Part shown: positions 26,568-28,655 of the stretch, in pieces
How positions within the stretch are numbered: the stretch's first letter is position 1
Layout: the number at the start of each line of letters is the position of its first letter
The notes under the pieces: model-generated
Databases searched by the model: none
Seen by the model: the letters and a program-made list of their open reading frames with translations, nothing else
What the model was told of the DNA's origin: nothing
Position numbers and translations under genes: made by a program
Source: Stentor coeruleus
Lineage: Eukaryota; Ciliophora; Heterotrichea; Heterotrichida; Stentoridae
Reading direction: 5' to 3'
Assembly: GCA_001970955.1 (NCBI GenBank)
Contig: MPUH01000947.1
Location: forward strand, 1 to 28,655
Length of the DNA: 28,655 nt

Positions 26568-27924
26568 ATGTCATTTGAAGCTGAAACATTACTACATTTA
26601 TTAGAAGTTGCTGAAGGTAAAAAACTATTTAGAGTTACTTTTTTCATTTCCTTTACCTTATGAAGTTGTATTGAAATATGAAGTTATGCGGCAAAAGTCA
26701 ATGGAAAAAATTGGTTTGACAACTTCTAGTTCTAAGATATGGAAAATGCAAAGAGATGCAAATAATAAAATTAGATTGAAAACTGCTAAAAGTCCTATTG
26801 AAGATGAGAAAGGGTATGATGAAATTATGTTAAGATTAGAGTCAAGTCATGAGATAGTTTTGAAGTATGTTAAGTATATTGAAGAAAGGTTAATGACGAT
26901 ACATAAATTGTATGGTAAAGCTTATGCACTTGTAGATTCTACACCAATGAGCCCAATGAAAATCCCTGCGAAAATAGAGGAACTTGAGATTATTAAGTTC
27001 AAAGATATGAATAGGTATAAGGAAATGGAAGTTATTGAATTGAAAGTTCTGGACCAGTTTGCTTCGAGGCATGTGCATAAAGAAACAGATTTCCTTGTGA
27101 TAATAGAAAGAATCAAAGATAAACTATCTTATTATGACCACTCTCTTATAGCTTTAGAGCAACAAATCGATGCAATCCAACTGCAGCATCAGTCGAAAGA
27201 ATCAGAAATGCAAGCTAAATTACAAGAAATCACGATAAAATGCGACCTCCAAATGGCTGAATTCGAAAAATACCGTGGCGCCAAACTGGAATCCTCAGAA
27301 TACACTGAAAACCTTAAAGAAGAAAACAGAATCCTCTCATATCAAATATCCCACCTTAAAAACACAATCGATGAATTAGCCCATAACGAGAAAATCATTT
27401 CTGAAAAATACACAAACGAAATTGCCCGGCTCCAAGAAGAAATCAGCAACTATAAACGTATTCTCAAAACCCAAGATAATAATGAAAACCTTTTAGATGA
27501 ATGCGAATACTTTAAATCTGCTCATAAAAAGTTAACTGAAATCTTATCATCCATAAGAGAAATTACCCAAAATGTTTTCATAAAATATGGGTCAATACAA
27601 AGTGAATGGAATGATCCACATTGGAAATCAGAAATAGATAATTGTAAAGGGGAATATGGGGAAATGCTTATTGAAATAGAGTTTTTATGTTATATGATTG
27701 TAAAACTCACTTCAGATAATAATTGGCTTGTTGATAGACTTGCAGAATTAGGTAGGGAAATACATAAATTGAGGAAAGATGGTAGAAGTATTACACCTAA
27801 TAAAGTTAAAGAAGAAGTTATATCGGATTTAAAAGCTGCTAGTAATGCATTAAAAGAATCTGCTAGTAATGCATTAAAAGAATTTGAGGAAGCAAGGAAT
27901 AAGCTTATGTCGCAGTTTTCCTAA
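26568..27924 (+). CDS. Long coiled-coil protein, function unknown
   Basis: Two exons (26568-26616 and 26633-27924) encode 446 residues. The ATG at 26568 is chosen because splicing the 16-nt intron puts MSFEAETLLHLLEVAE in frame with LLFSFPLPYEVVLKYE; without splicing the frame ends in TGA soon after. Most of the protein from about residue 65 to the end is heptad-rich coiled coil (for example LKEENRILSYQISHLKNTI and YTNEIARLQEEISNYKRIL). A SPMSPMK-like Pro/Met segment lies near residue 120. Near the end an 8-codon unit, ASNALKES, is repeated. A structural role in the cytoskeleton is likely but unproven. It is divergently paired with the coiled-coil gene at 25719-26528. Confidence 0.72.
26617..26632 (+). 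other. 16-nt intron in the coiled-coil gene
   Basis: The sequence is GTAAAAAACTATTTAG. It has GT-AG borders and A six bases from the 3' end, like the 15-nt introns here. Being 16 nt, retention shifts frame and soon hits TGA; removal restores a 446-residue protein. Confidence 0.85.
27838..27885 (+). repeat. 24-bp tandem duplication in coding sequence
   Basis: Two copies of a 24-base unit (27838-27861 and 27862-27885), identical except near the end, encode ASNALKES and ASNALKEF. The duplication adds eight residues to the last coiled-coil helix without changing frame. Confidence 0.8.
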
Positions 27925-28204
27925 ATAAACTGATTTTTATATAAGTAATTTTATTAGAATAAAGTGTGAGCGGTAATAAATTATTGGAATATAAGCTTGT
28001 GTTGAAGAGAAAAACTTTATGATCATTCTTCAAGAAGCTATTAATACACATAATTTTAAAATGCTTTTTTTTTTATGAAAATATGTGGTTTGATGTAGGA
28101 TAAAATTTAATGTCAACTAAATCTTAGGCTTAAATAAACATAAAAAATTTTGCATTCAAGCTAAAAAAAAATAAAGGAAAGATAATGAATTGAAAAAAAC
28201 TTAA
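27925..28204. other. 3' flank of the coiled-coil gene, nothing recognised
   Basis: This is AT-rich spacer, G/T-rich at first and then A-rich. No ORF or RNA gene is supported. It leads into the broken coding stretch at the right edge. Confidence 0.45.
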
Positions 28205-28655
28205 ACATGGACTTTTAAGCCTGATGCTGAGTCTGCTAAGAAGAAAAATGTTTTGAAGCTGCTTAGTCTTTAGATAAGTTGGAAACTTCGAAAAAAGTTA
28301 ATGAGTATGGAATAGGGGAAATTAGGGGGGAAAAAGAAAAGCTTATAATAGAGCATGCAAATAGTAAACTATATAAACTCATACAATGTGTAACGAAAAA
28401 AAAGCATTCTAAGATATATAGCTCAGTGTCAATATAAGATTATTTATACTCACAAAGAAAAAAAATTGAAGTTTACAATAGGAGTTTTAAAAACTTATGG
28501 AAGCAGCGCCATTATCAAAATACTGAGAACTCTTATAAGATATATAATGATTTCAAAATAAAACAAAATGAGAAACTTTTTAGTCAGATAACTCAGATTT
28601 GGATGGGCAGATATCAGCTCCTGCCATTGATGTATCTTTGATTGAGCTTCTGATT
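28205..28655 (+). pseudogene. Coding-like but interrupted stretch at the window edge
   Basis: Three plus-strand frames in turn look like protein. The first reads TWTFKPDAESAKKKN (28205-28249). The second, from 28267 to about 28582, includes SLDKLETSKKVNEYG and NRSFKNLWKQRHYQN. The third, about 28597-28655, ends in ISAPAIDVSLIELL. A TAA at 28435 interrupts the second block, and the frame changes by the same step at about 28250-28266 and 28583-28596. GT-AG segments of 17 nt (28250-28266) and 14 nt (28583-28596) would repair both shifts, but those sizes do not match the other introns here, the first lacks the usual A, and no good start codon is seen. It is either a decaying gene copy or a gene with unusual introns or sequencing errors. 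No family is recognised. Confidence 0.35.

Noticed and set aside
418..27924. Reassigned stop codons, as in Blepharisma or other ciliates
   Set aside because: Conserved genes have TGG at Trp positions and no in-frame TGA, TAA or TAG outside the mapped introns; all three codons end genes.
1..28655. tRNA, rRNA, snRNA genes, CRISPR arrays and intact transposons
   Set aside because: I looked for the tRNA T-loop GTTCRA pattern, spliceosomal RNA landmarks, regular spaced repeats and transposase DDE motifs on both strands and found none that hold up.

Overview
The window looks like macronuclear DNA of a heterotrich ciliate, most likely Stentor coeruleus or a close relative. It is very AT-rich and gene-dense, and its proteins are clearly eukaryotic. 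Seven introns can be placed by reading frame: six are exactly 15 nt and one is 16 nt. TAA, TAG and TGA all appear as stops, and conserved Trp positions use TGG, so the code is standard. The standard code argues against Blepharisma, where UGA is Trp. Tiny introns plus the standard code are a known Stentor combination. The species call is inference.

Layout, left to right: the 3' end of a possible gene (1-87); an otubain-like protein without recognisable catalytic residues (418-1569, +); a lysine-rich unknown (2277-3227, -); a secreted Cys-rich, probably GPI-anchored surface protein (3525-4574, +); a retinoblastoma-family pocket protein (5560-7896, +); a bubblegum-type long-chain acyl-CoA synthetase (8341-10368, +); an unknown (10666-11610, -); a membrane protein with a LITAF-like zinc ribbon and a wolframin-like C-terminal domain (12084-13022, +); a DYRK kinase (13107-14477, +); a 7TM receptor fused to a phosphatidylinositol phosphate kinase (14785-16752, -); GINS subunit Psf3 (17360-17911, -); a small basic unknown (18398-18895, +); a degenerate P-loop protein (19651-20307, +); an HSPA12-type Hsp70 (20705-22447, -); a protein with a duplicated HTH-like module and a Lys/Glu tail (22718-24295, -); a short PIG-S-like protein (24463-25308, -); two divergent coiled-coil genes with start codons 39 nt apart (25719-26528, - and 26568-27924, +); and a broken or unresolved coding stretch at the right edge (28205-28655).

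There is no operon logic here. These are single genes with short spacers on both strands. Rb, Psf3 and DYRK all touch cell-cycle control, but nothing in the sequence shows co-regulation. PIG-S and the GPI-anchored surface protein are likewise linked by pathway (GPI attachment), not by position.

Four of the genes are only read correctly when the tiny introns are removed: the LITAF/wolframin-like gene, DYRK, the receptor-kinase fusion (three introns) and the HTH gene. A fifth, the coiled-coil gene at 26568, has a 16-nt intron after a 49-nt first exon. All seven introns have A six bases from the 3' end, and all give a premature stop if retained.

Five single Ns (205, 2380, 5347, 13087, 19179) each sit between two near-identical direct copies of 36-77 bp. 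These are almost certainly contig ends that overlap but were not merged, and they should be collapsed before the sequence is interpreted.
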